Source: Garcia nutans (Eukaryota; Streptophyta; Magnoliopsida; Malpighiales; Euphorbiaceae). Taken from it: a DNA stretch of 64,000 nt. Location: positions 11,377,001-11,441,000 of the forward strand of contig CANTUV010000004.1 of assembly GCA_947685225.1 (NCBI GenBank), given 5' to 3'. The position numbers and the translations under genes are program-made. A model generated the notes under the pieces. The model was not told the origin of the DNA. It made no database searches and saw nothing but the letters and a program-made list of their open reading frames with translations. Each line of letters starts with the position of its first letter. The stretch's first letter is position 1. Of the stretch, positions 43,913 through 54,385 are shown one piece after another.

Positions 43913-46703
43913 TGGATCAGCTGGGTGTTATAAATGTGGGTCACCAGCTCATTTTATTAGAGATTGTCCTGAGATGCAGGAGTATAGGCAGGCTGATACT
44001 GCAGCTTCTCGACCTAGTGTCAGCAGAGGTGGTCGAAGGGGCAGAGGTTTTAGTAGGGGTGGTAGATCAGGGTTTAGTCAGAGAGGAGGATCTTCATCCA
44101 GAGACAGTAGACCGGACGAGGCCGGATCTTCTCAGAGAGTATATGTGATGCAGAGGCAGCCAGATGCTTCAGCAGTTATAGCTGGTACATTCTCTTTATT
44201 TGGCATTTCAGTTCTTGCTTTGATTGATCCAGGATCTACTCATTCATACATAAGTGCATCTATCTTGCCTGTGTCTGAATTGCATTCAGAGTCCTTAGGA
44301 TTTGATGTCTTAGTGACCAATCCTTTAGGACATAGTGTTGTGGTGAGTAGGGTGCATCGTGAGAGTGCTGTTGTGGTTCAAGGTGAGGAGTTTCTTGGTG
44401 ATTTAATTGAAATGCCTTTTAAAGAATATGATTTGATCTTAGGCATGGATTGGTTGTCTAAGCATGGAGCTATAGTGGATTGTCAAAAGAAATGTGTTAC
44501 TTTGAGAACTGGTGATGGTAGAAGTATATTAGTATCTAGTGAGCAGAGACAATTTGCATCCTTGTTTGTATCAGCTGTAACAGCCAGAAAGTTGATTAGA
44601 AAAGGGTGTGTTGCTTATCTTGCTCATGTTATGGATACCAAAGTAATGGGTTCTCAACTTGATAGTATACCCACAGTTGCTGAGTTTTCAGATGTATTTC
44701 CAGAGGAGTTGCCAGGGTTACCCCCTGAGAGAGAGGTTGAGTTTGGTATCTATTTGTTGCCTGGTACCACTCCCATCTCTATCACTCCTTATCGAATGGC
44801 ACCTGCTGAATTGAGAGAGTTGAAGGTGCAGTTGCAGGAGTTGTTGGATAAAGGGTTTATTCGCCCTAGTGTTTCCCTGTGGGGAGCTCCTGTGTTGTTT
44901 GTGAAGAAAAAGGATGGTACTTTGAGATTGTGCATCGATTATAGGCAATTGAACAAAGTAACTATCAAGAATAAGTATCCTTTGCCTCGAATTGATGATC
45001 TCTTTGATCAGTTGAAGGGAGCAGCAGTGTTTTCCAAAATTGATTTGAGATCAGGGTACCATCAATTGAGGGTTAGAGCTGAAGATGTTTCTAAGACAAC
45101 TTTCCGCACAAGATATGGGCATTATGAGTTCTTGGTAATGCCTTTTGGATTGACGAATGCACCTGCAGCTTTCATGGATTTGATGAATAGGGTGTTTAGG
45201 CCCTATCTGGATCAGTTTGTGGTGGTTTTCATCGATGATATTTTGGTGTATTCACGTAATGAGGAAGAACATGACAAGCATCTGCGAATTGTGTTACAGA
45301 TTTTGAGAGAGAAGCAATTGTATGCTAAGCTGTCAAAGTGTGAGTTTTGGCTTGACCAAGTAACTTTTCTCGGTCATATAGTTTCAGCAGATGGTATAAG
45401 AGTTGATCCGAGTAAAGTTGAGGCCATTTTGAATTGGAGTCCACCAAAGTCAGTAACTGAAGTTAGAAGTTTTCTGGGTTTGGCAGGCTATTATCGAAGG
45501 TTTGTGAAAGGTTTTTCTTTGATAGCTACTCCACTCACCAGATTGCTTCGAAAGGGAGTTAGATTTGTGTGGACAGATCAGTGTCAAGCTAGTTTTGATC
45601 AGTTGAAAGAAATGTTGACTCAAGCACCTGTTCTTACTTTACCCGTGGAAGATAAACCATATGTGATTTATAGTGATGCTTCACATAATGGTTTAGGATG
45701 TGTCTTGATGAAAGAGGGTAAAGTTGTAGCTTATGCTTCTCGGCAATTGAAGCCGCATGAGCTTAATTATCCGACACATGATCTGGAATTGGCAGCTATA
45801 GTATTTGCTTTGAAGATTTGGCGACACTACTTGTATGGGGAGAAATGTTTTATCTATACGGATCATAAAAGTTTGAAATATTTGGGTGTTCAGAGAGAGC
45901 TGAATCTTCGGCAAAGGCGATGGTTAGAACTAATCAAAGACTACGACTATTTGATTGATTATCATCCTGGTAAGGCAAATGTAGTTGCTGACGCCTTGAG
46001 TTGGAAGTCTCTGGCAGGTTTGGCTATTTATTCGCTCTCGTTGCTTGTTGAGTTGAGAGCATTACATGCTAGTTTTGAAGCATGTGATGATGGTGCATTG
46101 TTGGCTCAGTTGCAATTGAGACCAATATTGTTAGATCAGATTAAGGGGGCTCAATTGACAGATGAGAAAATTCAGAAGATTGTTTCAGATTGCCAAAACG
46201 GGGAGAGCCGAGATTTCTTTGTGAGAAGTGATGGTAGCCTTTGGTTTAAGGATAGATTGTGTGTTCCTGATAATGATAGTTTGAAAAAGGTTATTTTGGA
46301 GGAAGCACACCAATCGATTTTTGCTATGCATCCGGGAAGTACAAAGATGTACCATGAATTGAGACAACATTATTGGTGGTCTGGTATGAAGAGAGACATA
46401 GCAGAATTTGTGTCGAAATGTCTCACTTGTCAGAGGGTGAAAGCTGAACATCAAGTTCCAACAGGGTTGCTTCAACCTTTATCAGTGCCTGAATGGAAAT
46501 GGGAGAGAGTGACAATGGATTTTGTGTCTGGTTTGCCATTGACTCAGAAGAAGCATGATGCTATTTGGGTGATTGTTGATCGGTTAACAAAGACAGCTCA
46601 TTTTCTTCTAGTTCGGATGGACTATTCTCTTGAGAGGTTGGCTGAGCTGTATATCAGTGAGATAGTGAAGTTGCATGGAGTCCCAATTTCCTTTAGTGTC
46701 TGA
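43890..46703 (+). pseudogene. Pol of element 1: zinc knuckle to integrase
   Basis: In order: zinc knuckle CYKCGSPAHFIRDCP; aspartic protease with LIDPGSTHSYIS (usual D-S/T-G reads D-P-G); reverse transcriptase with FSKIDLRSGYHQL and FIDDILVYS; RNase H with YSDASHNGLG, the YPTHDLELAA helix and TDHKSL; integrase zinc finger HPGSTKMYH...CLTCQRVK; and the first part of the integrase core (TMDFVSGLP). The frame stays open for over 2.8 kb and ends after VPIS through an apparent extra T near 46693. With one break at each end it is close to coding-competent, in keeping with the similar LTRs. Confidence 0.9.
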
Positions 46704-47559
46704 TCGAGATCCCCGATTTACTTTGAGGTTTTGGAAGAGTTTACATGGTGCTTTGGGTTCTCGATTGCACTTTAGCACTGCTTTTCATCCGCAGACAGAT
46801 GGGCAGTCAGAGAGAGTGATACAGATTATAGAGGATATGTTGAGAAGCTGTGTCATTGATTTTTCTAGAAGTTGGGACAAATTTTTGCCACTTGTGGAAT
46901 TTGCTTACAACAACAGTCATCAATCCAGTATTGGAATGGCACCATTTGAGGCATTGTATGGTAGAAGATGTAGGATGCCTCTATGTTGGAATGAGATTGG
47001 GGAAGGCAAATTGGTTGGTCCTGATCTGATTAAAGAGACTGAAGAAAAAGTGAAGATGATTCGGGATAGGTTGAAAGCAGCTTCAGACCGACCGAAGTCT
47101 TATTCAGATTTGAAGAGGAGAGACATAGAGTTTGATGTTGGAGATAAAGTATTTTTGAAAGTGTCTCCTTGGAAAAAGATATTGAGATTTGGTCGAAAAG
47201 GGAAGCTGAGTCCTCGATTCATTGGACCGTATGAGATATTAGAAAGAGTTGGACCAGTTGCTTATCGTCTTGCTTTGCCGCCTGAGTTGGATAGAATCCA
47301 TAATGTCTTCCATGTTTCTATGTTGCGAAGGTATAGATCTGACCCATCTCATGTTTTACCAGTTGAATCTATTGAGGTCAGTCCAGATCTAACTTTTGAA
47401 GAAGAACCAATTGCTATTTTGGCACATGAAGTAAAAGAGTTGAGAAATAAGAAAGTGCCATTGGTAAAAGTTCTATGGAAGAATCATGGGAGAGAAGAGG
47501 CCACTTGGGAAAGCGAGCAAACAATGCGAGATCAATATCCTCAATTGTTTCAGAGATAA
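46690..47559 (+). pseudogene. Integrase C-terminus and chromodomain of element 1
   Basis: Continues the integrase core in a new frame (VSDRDPRFT, AFHPQTDGQSERV with the catalytic Asp and Glu regions). The GPY-type region follows (LSPRFIGPYEI, HNVFHVSMLRRY), then a C-terminal chromodomain-like segment (LVKVLWKNHGREEATWE). This C-terminus is the mark of plant chromoviruses; such domains direct integration to heterochromatin. It ends 46 bp before the LTR. Confidence 0.9.
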
Positions 47560-47591
47560 TATCAGGTAATTTCGAGGACAAAATTTCTTTT

Positions 47592-47605
47592 TAGAGGGGG
47601 AGAAT
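47592..47605 (+). other. Polypurine tract of element 1
   Basis: TAGAGGGGGAGAAT directly before the 3' LTR; primes plus-strand synthesis. Confidence 0.85.
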
Positions 47606-50237
47606 TGTAATATCCCAAAATGTGCCCTAGAAGTATTGATATAATTGTTATTTCATTTGAATCTAATGTATATGTGTTATTAAAAAAAGGAAAAGATTAT
47701 TTAAAGAGAATGTATATGTTGTATATATGATAATATATGTAACATATATGTTGGTCAAAATGGTGGGTCAAGGTAAGAAGATATTTAATTTGTGAAGTGT
47801 GAAGTTACTAAAAAGGGCAAATGAATGATATAAGAGTTGGAATGTTTTAAAGAGGGTATTTTAGTCATTTTCATTTTGAATTGTTTGGTGGAGATTTAAA
47901 GAGAAGAGGAAGTTGACTTTTCTCATTTTTCTTCTTCTTTCCTTTCTCTTTCCATGGCCGGCCACCCTATAGCAAGAGAGAGCAAGTTTTGTTTTGATGT
48001 TCAAGCTCAAAATTGAAGGGGTTTTCAAGTGATTAAGTGAAACTCCAAGAGGTTTTATTATTTTGGTAAGTTCTCTCTCTTGATTTCTTTTGTTTTCTTG
48101 AAGTAAGGTTTGAGTTTGATGGTAGATGTTTGAATTAGGAGTGTGTTGGTTGTAATATGTTGAAGTATGTTTGATTTAATTAATTATGGTGTTGGTTTTA
48201 GTTTAAAGATAAGAAGTTAGGTTGGTGTCTGTGATGGAAGAGTAAGAGTTGTGTTTAGTGAAATTGTTTTCTGTTTTACAATTAGTAAAGGCTGTGACTT
48301 GTATGATTTTTAATTAAATATAGAAAAATGTTCTTGAAGTGAATTTTGGATATGTTGTTGCTTAGTGAGTCTAGTATTTGAGAAAAATAATTTGGGACAA
48401 CGTTGATTGAATTTAGTTTATGGAATTCACAAAGTTCAGAACTGCTGCCAGGATGCAGGGCAATTGGGGCAGTCTGGTTGGGTGAACTATTTGATCAAGA
48501 TTTTGTGTTCAGTTTGATCTGAAATTTTAAAGGAATGATTTTAAGATGTAAAATTTAGTTCTGTAAAAATTTTAGAATTTTTAGTCAAGTAGATTATTTT
48601 ATACAAATTTTCAAAATAAGGATAGAGTAGAGTCTAAAACCAGAATGTACTATTCATATGGTCATTTTGCTAATACTCCTTTTGGATTAGGTTGTGAAGA
48701 GGTTGAATTGCCCTAGCTTAAGTGTTGAGGATTCTTGGAAGAGTAAGTGTATAGATTGGTGTGAGTTGGTTTTAAGGTAAGTACAAATTACATTATTTCA
48801 TACATTCATATTATGTTGAGATTTAACATACATTTGATTGTAAATGTGTTAAGAAATTTAATGCATTATTAATGTATGTTTGGTATGATGTGAATGTTGT
48901 GATGAGTATGTAAAATATGTGTTAATACCATTGATTATATCCATTTGAATGATGAAATGAAATATGGAATATGAAATGTAAAAGATGTGATGATGAAATG
49001 AAATGTGAAAGATATGATATTATGAAGAATTGCCCTATTGTGATTTGAGATCATATGAGATATGAGGCCATGATTATTGGCTATGATAATGCAAATGAAA
49101 TATATATAATGGAGGCATGGTTGCCTAATTAATTATGAGAAATGAAATGAAAAGAAATTGATAATGAGATAAATGAAATGATTGTGTGCCTAATATGTTT
49201 ATTCAATTTTCAGAGTTCTGGTTTTGGCGGCATGCCTATGAATCACTGGATAGGTGAAATGACCGGGTCGTAAGCCGATTCCAGTTGAAAAATGTGAAAT
49301 GTGATGTTTTTGAGGTGAAATGACCGGGTCGTAAGCCTCAAAAACAAATTACTGAAACTAGATTGGGTGAAATGACTGGGTCGTAAACTCAAATCTAGTT
49401 GATTATCCATGGATAAATGTATTGATGATTATGATTATAGACCAAAACAGTAACTCTGAACTTTGAATAGCATATTAGATTATTTTTGGGCCCATGCTTG
49501 TGTTTGTTTAAATGTGACTATTGAATGGTGAAACAAATGAATAATGAGATGACTACTATACATACATTATTGAAACCGGTAAGATTTGAAATATAATATT
49601 CTCTTGAATTGATCTTGAATCTTTATTGTGTGATATTAGCATGGCATTAAAGCATCATAGCATTGTAATTTGTACAACTAAGCCGTTGGCTTAGCGCGAA
49701 TGTGATTCTTCGCGCAGGTGACAGGGAAGAACCAGAGAGTTCCTCTAGGCCGAGTCAAGTCTAGATTTTGAGGTGTTGATAGTGGGCTTAAAGATCAAAG
49801 ACTGACTGCCAAAGAAATGTATAAATTTTATGGGTTGTAAAACTTGAGTTTGGATATATATGAATTTGTAAATATTTTTATTTTCCGCTGTATAGTGAAC
49901 AAATATTTTATCTACTGTATTTTATAATAAACCTTTACTTTATGTTGTACTAGAAGTGTAAATCCTTTTTGCAGGTTGTAGTTGAGGTTATAAGGGGGAT
50001 TTATTGGGAGTGTACTGAGAATGATTTTGTTTGCATTGGTTTGTGTAAAATGTTTTTAAAAATCAGAAAAAAAAACTAGTTTTGTCGACACTTGGGACTA
50101 AATTTTTAGGCAAAACTATGGCAAAATTTCTGTAAAAATCGGAACTAAAAATTTGACTAAGTAAAATTGGTAGCAACATTAGGATAGTGTGGCGCCTCTA
50201 CTCGGCTTACATATGTAGGTCGGGAAGGGGTGTTACA
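47606..50237 (+). repeat. 3' (second) LTR of element 1
   Basis: 2632 bp, uninterrupted and nearly identical to the 5' LTR. It ends GGGTGTTACA at 50237. Confidence 0.95.
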
Positions 50238-50253
50238 ATTTTTGGTATAGAGG
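50238..50253 (+). other. Remnant of a Tekay internal leader after the second LTR
   Basis: ATTTTTGGTATAGAGG matches the first bases that follow the 5' LTR (ATTTTTGGTATCAGAGCC) apart from one missing C and the last base. This is leader/primer-binding sequence, not a target duplication. AGAGG just before the next LTR is a candidate target duplication for element 2. Confidence 0.75.
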
Positions 50254-51529
50254 TGTGAACCTCGGTTTTCCGCCCGAAAAGGATCCGGGCGAAAGTTCTC
50301 TCGTTGTCGGGAGTCGCCACTCAGTTTATTTTGTTCGAAGGGAAAAACTAAGAAAACCCTTGTTTGACTCCAATAATTTGTCCAATGTAAAGGTTTCTAG
50401 TCTGCGAACCCAAGGAGGATTCGGGGACTATGTCATGCTTTTGATTAACTTGCAAAAATGGAACAAATTTAAAGACAATGAAGAAAAGAGGAGACAGATT
50501 GTTAGTAAATTGTGGACTTGCTATTTGGGGTGAATCCCAAATATGCCTACATACTCCCGTTTGAATGGGAGATCAAAGCCAATGTAGTTTGGAAAAGCCT
50601 ATTTAAAGGCGATAAAATTTATGCTTCATGCATGTGTGTGTGTATGCTTCGTGCATTTTTCAGGCATTTTGCCAAATTTGTGAGATTTAGCACTTAGTGC
50701 TAAATGGTGAGATTTGGGTACTTTGTACCAAAGGAATGCAATTTTTAGTCCTTTGGCCTGTGTTGTCGGGCTTTTTGCCAATATTTGTGAGATTTAGCAC
50801 TTAGTGCAAAAATTGTATAATTTCGGGTACTTAGTACCAAAAAAGTTCGATTTAGGTTTCATGCCAAAAGTTCATTTTAATGGTGCCGTTTAGGTACTTA
50901 GTACCAAAGAAATACAATTTAGGCTCCGTGCCAAAAAGGAGTTAATTTTATTTACGGCTTAATGCCGAAAGGGTGATTGATTAGTCCGTTAGGCCCTCAG
51001 ACCTAAAAAGATTAGGTCTTTGACCGAGAAGAAATTAAGAAGAAGATTAGAATGCTTATGATATGCTCGAATTGACCAAAGACGAATTATGATATTACCT
51101 TGATCAGAATTTTTCCACTTCTAAGTTCCAGATCTTGTTTCCTTGCACTTTTGAGTATGATTCTTGGTTTCTACAACACAATATTAGAAATTTTTAAGCA
51201 TAAAAATTCCGTCAGCATCTGGGCATAGGAAGTCCCAAAAGTCCCCTTTTTTGAAAATCTGAAGCCTATATATAGGCAAAAATCGGGCTGCACGGCGGCT
51301 GGGCCGCTGTCCTGGCCCACCGTGACTCGTGCTACTTCTGCTAAAACTGACTTTTCGGGAGCCACGGGCCTCCAAAAATTATTCCGAGACCATATCCATG
51401 ATCCTTGCGTCGCACCGGACATTTCAAGTACCATGAAGACATACTTTCGGTGGAGTTTTACCGTTGCCTGCCAGTCCGGCCTGGTCTGAGGAAATTGGCT
51501 TTCCGAGCCTCAAAATTCGAGTGTTCACA
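50254..51529 (-). repeat. 3' LTR of element 2
   Basis: 1276 bp from TGTGAACCTCGG to GTGTTCACA (ends are inverted TGTGAAC/GTTCACA), followed by a C-rich tract that is the polypurine tract on the sense strand. A palindromic TATATATA at 51265-51276 is the probable LTR promoter, with a GC-rich block beside it. 50640-51020 is packed with short palindromes. The second LTR is not in the window, so the ends rest on these motifs. Confidence 0.75.
51265..51276 (-). promoter_or_regulatory. TATA box of the element 2 LTR
   Basis: CCTATATATAGG, self-complementary, inside the LTR. It would drive the sense (minus-strand) transcript. Confidence 0.55.
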
Positions 51530-51537
51530 ATTGCCCC

Positions 51538-51576
51538 CCACTGGGGTCCATAAAAATGATTTATGGAACTCAGTGG
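51538..51576. other. Hairpin beside the polypurine tract of element 2
   Basis: CCACTGGGGTCCATAAA pairs with TTTATGGAACTCAGTGG across a 5-nt loop, with two mismatches. It lies just inside the element, overlapping the end of the C-rich tract, between the LTR and the PMD promoter. Confidence 0.8.
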
Positions 51577-51634
51577 TCTTCTGAAGAGCGAATTTTGAGC
51601 GAGGTGCAAAAAGACCCGTGTTTTCAGTTTTTTC

Positions 51635-51642
51635 TATAAATA
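51635..51642 (+). promoter_or_regulatory. TATA box of the antisense PMD gene
   Basis: TATAAATA in CTATAAATAGGC, 82 bp upstream of the ATG at 51717, followed by a CT-rich leader (TTCTTCTTTCACTTC) typical of plant 5' UTRs. It lies outside the LTR. Confidence 0.7.
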
Positions 51643-51716
51643 GGCTCATTTCATTCAATTTCCATTTGCTTTCATTCATTCTTCTTCTTTCACTTCTTTC
51701 AAATTTTCTCTCGACG

Positions 51717-53963
51717 ATGGACTTTACCGGCTTTGAAGACCTCGAAATCCCACTCCCTCCCTGCGATCCTTTACTTGAGGAGGAGAAGCATAGTTCTCGG
51801 ACCGGCTGCTATGAGGTGAGTACATTCCCGTTTGTCCATCTAGTATGCATGCTTAGGAATTTTATTTATTTCTAGTAAGGAACTTAGAAATAAATTTTAG
51901 GAACATTTCCTTTACATGTACTAGTAATGAATTAGGATCTGTACCAGGCTTCATTATGTTCTACCATCAGTAATTATTTCTAGTAAAGAACTTAGAAATA
52001 ATCTTTTAGGGATCCACACCCGACTGGGGAAAGAACTTAAATCTTTTCTGAATTTGTCCATCTTTTCTGGAAATTTTTTTTTTAGAACTCTACGATCAAG
52101 ATATCTATAGCTGAGCGTCCGATGGTTACTATTCCGGCTTACATCTTTGATGCTGGGCACCCAGTGGGGGATCTTATCAGACCTGCTTTCCTCCACCATT
52201 TGAGGGCTATAGATGTGGGCAGAGATATCCACCGGGATTTGATCTGTGCTTTAGCCGAGCGCTGGTGGCCTACTACTGACACCTTCCATTTTTCTTGGGG
52301 GGAGATGACAATGACGCCTACTGACTTTTCCATCATTTCTGGGATTCCCTTTGGCGTTGAGATGGTGGAGTCTTATGATGACTGGCGGCAGGACATTTCT
52401 TCAGCTGACATGATTACTCTGATCGGGGTTGACTATCCTCGATATCAGGCGCCTCGCTGCATTCAGCGGAGGTGGCTTGTGGAGCAAGAGCCAGGTATCT
52501 ACACTGGTTACGAGACAGGCAACCTTACTGCTGACCAGACGGCCAGGTTTACCTTGCTTCTCCTGTTTGCTAGCTCTTTCTTATCAAACAGGAAAGACGC
52601 AGTGAGTCTCAATGTGCTGAAGAGCCTACTTGACCTGACACGGCTTCATACGTACGATTGGGCTAGCATGATGCTGTGTAGGTTGTATGACGACATGTCA
52701 GACCTCTGCTATACCCGTATTACTCCGTGTGGCTTGTATTACTTCTGGGAGGTAATGTAAAGAACATTTCCCCTATCTTTATATATGTTGACATACACAA
52801 ACTCTGATACCTTCTCTTTCTCTTTCTTTTTTTTTTTTTAGACTTGGGCTTACGAGTACTTTCCTGACATCGCCCCTTTTCTTCGTGAGATACCTGCCCC
52901 CGCAGATCCTCTTTCCCCCATTGCTTGGAGGTGGTATAGAGAGAGGGTAGAAGTACCAAAGAGGAAACTTCCCAGCAGAGTGCTGAGATCGTTCTTCGAC
53001 AGCTGCCCAATGGACTCAGTAAATGCTTTATCGTCATCTTTTTTATTATATTAGAGAAAATGATTCACTAATATAACAAATGTTTACAGGTTGCATCTAA
53101 AGTGATGTCTAGCCGACTGGCAGAGTGGATAGCTCAAGATTACAGCTTTCAGCGATCAGAGTTTCTGACTCGACGACGATTCATACTTCCCCATCCAGAA
53201 TTTCGACGGTATTATCTCGCTGAGAGGGTGACTTTCCAGATTGCCGGTTTCTGTGCAGTTCCCGTGGATCCCCCTGATGATATGCTATCTTCAACACTTC
53301 TGCCTGTTACTGTGTCCCAGTATGAGGGCGACCCTTTCGAGTCGGCTTATGCCCCGGATGAGGAGGATTATGACTTCTACTGTCTTCATCGACTGATGCC
53401 ACGCATTGGGGCACGATTTGACTCTGTACCCCCTTATCGGTCTTCCCACTCTTCGGCTCCCACTTCTAGCACTCCGAGAGACCATCCCTCTCCCGGCCGG
53501 CGAACTGACAGACCCTCTTCCTCTAGGGCTGAGACTTTCGCTTTCGGGGCTGGACCATCAGACACTGGAGGAAGCAGCAGTTCATCTCATTTGAGGCCTC
53601 CCGCATCCGTCCTTACAGCTACCGGCCAATTTGACCCTATTTTAGCCGATTTGAGGTTGCCTTATGCTGTTCGTCATCATGCACCTGGTGGTTGGGTGAC
53701 CCGACCAATTAGTGCAGAGGGTGCATTATATCAGAGCTTTGCTCATGTCACTCAGGTATATTCTCATAGAACTTTTCATGAAAAGGATTCATAAAATTCT
53801 CTTGAGATTGATTGTGATTTCGTCTCTTTTACAGGTACCAGAGGGCCTGATCACGGAAATGGCGGCACTGATTACTGCTTTCTCGGATGAACTATCTGGT
53901 GCTTTGACTGAGGCTGCTTACGAGAGGCAGAGTAGGCCGCAAAGACGGAGAGGCCGGCACTGA
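51717..53963 (+). CDS. Plant mobile domain (PMD) protein, five exons, antisense inside element 2
   Basis: Exons by GT-AG splicing: 51717-51815, 52086-52751, 52842-53018, 53090-53755, 53835-53963; all four introns are phase 0. The predicted 578-residue protein has no internal stop. The PMD (PF10536) spans about residues 60-300: LICALAERWWPTTDTFHFSW, then EMTMTPTDF, ARFTLLLLFASSFLSN, and WAYEYFP in exon 3. Residues about 415-500 are Ser/Pro-rich; the C-terminus is basic (RPQRRRGRH), possibly nuclear. PMD occurs both in host proteins such as Arabidopsis MAIN/MAIL1, which act in silencing and genome stability, and in Ty3 and MULE transposons. The gene lies just inside the 3' LTR with its own TATA box. 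No stop, frameshift or bad splice site was seen, which is unusual beside a decaying element. Splicing is predicted, not observed. Confidence 0.8.
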
Positions 53964-54298
53964 TTTTTTTTCATATTTTGTCTTGAACTATGCTTGCTGT
54001 ATTTGAATTATTTTCCTTCTGTACTTTGTACCTTTCATGTTTTTCAGCTGTTATCTGAACTTATCTGTAAACCTGCACTTATTTATTAGTATTAACAGCA
54101 CATATGTATGCATGATGCTTTTTCTTTTTAGAAATCTATTTTAAAAATAAATCCCTGACACAATCCCAAAAAAATAGCACATAACAGGGCCAAAACATGA
54201 GAATTTTACAAAACACCAAAAAGAAAGAGTAATCAGGACGGTCGGTGGCGGCCAAGCCGCCGGCAACGGCGGCCCAGCCGCTGCCCGGGCTAGACCAG
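53964..54298 (+). other. Probable 3' UTR of PMD gene and spacer
   Basis: T-rich sequence after the PMD stop, then a GC-rich block (54245-54292) of interleaved GGCGGCC/GGCCGCC words just before the next TATA box. Confidence 0.45.
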
Positions 54299-54306
54299 TA
54301 TAAAAA
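54299..54306 (+). promoter_or_regulatory. TATA box of the antisense DUF7745-type gene
   Basis: TATAAAAA 87 bp upstream of the ATG at 54386, nearly the same spacing as in the PMD gene. The GC-rich block in front contains GCGGCCCAGCCGC, also found beside the LTR TATA box. Confidence 0.55.
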
Positions 54307-54385
54307 TCAAGGTTGTCTTACATCTGTGGGCCAGAAAGCAATTCTCTTACTGAAAGATCTAATATATATTTTTTTTCAAATAACA

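Larger units (their letters stand above)
37657..50237 (+). mobile_element. Element 1: young Tekay/Del Ty3 retrotransposon
   Basis: Two 2.63-kb LTRs (37657-42731, interrupted by a solo LTR, and 47606-50237) flank a 4.87-kb internal region with a tRNA-Met primer binding site, gag-pol and polypurine tract. The LTRs begin TGTAATATCCC and end GTGTTACA. By eye they differ at about 14 sites, so the copy is recent. The C-terminal chromodomain-like segment and the domain order place it in the Tekay/Del chromoviruses. Confidence 0.95.

Noticed and set aside
44718..46475. Antisense frames within element 1 pol (44718-44948, 45693-45914, 46185-46475)
   Set aside because: Shadows of the long sense frame without any recognisable domain, promoter or splice signals.
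54245..54385. N-terminal extension of the DUF7745 frame from 54245
   Set aside because: The first codon is GTG and the segment includes the TATA box and GC block; the first ATG is at 54386.
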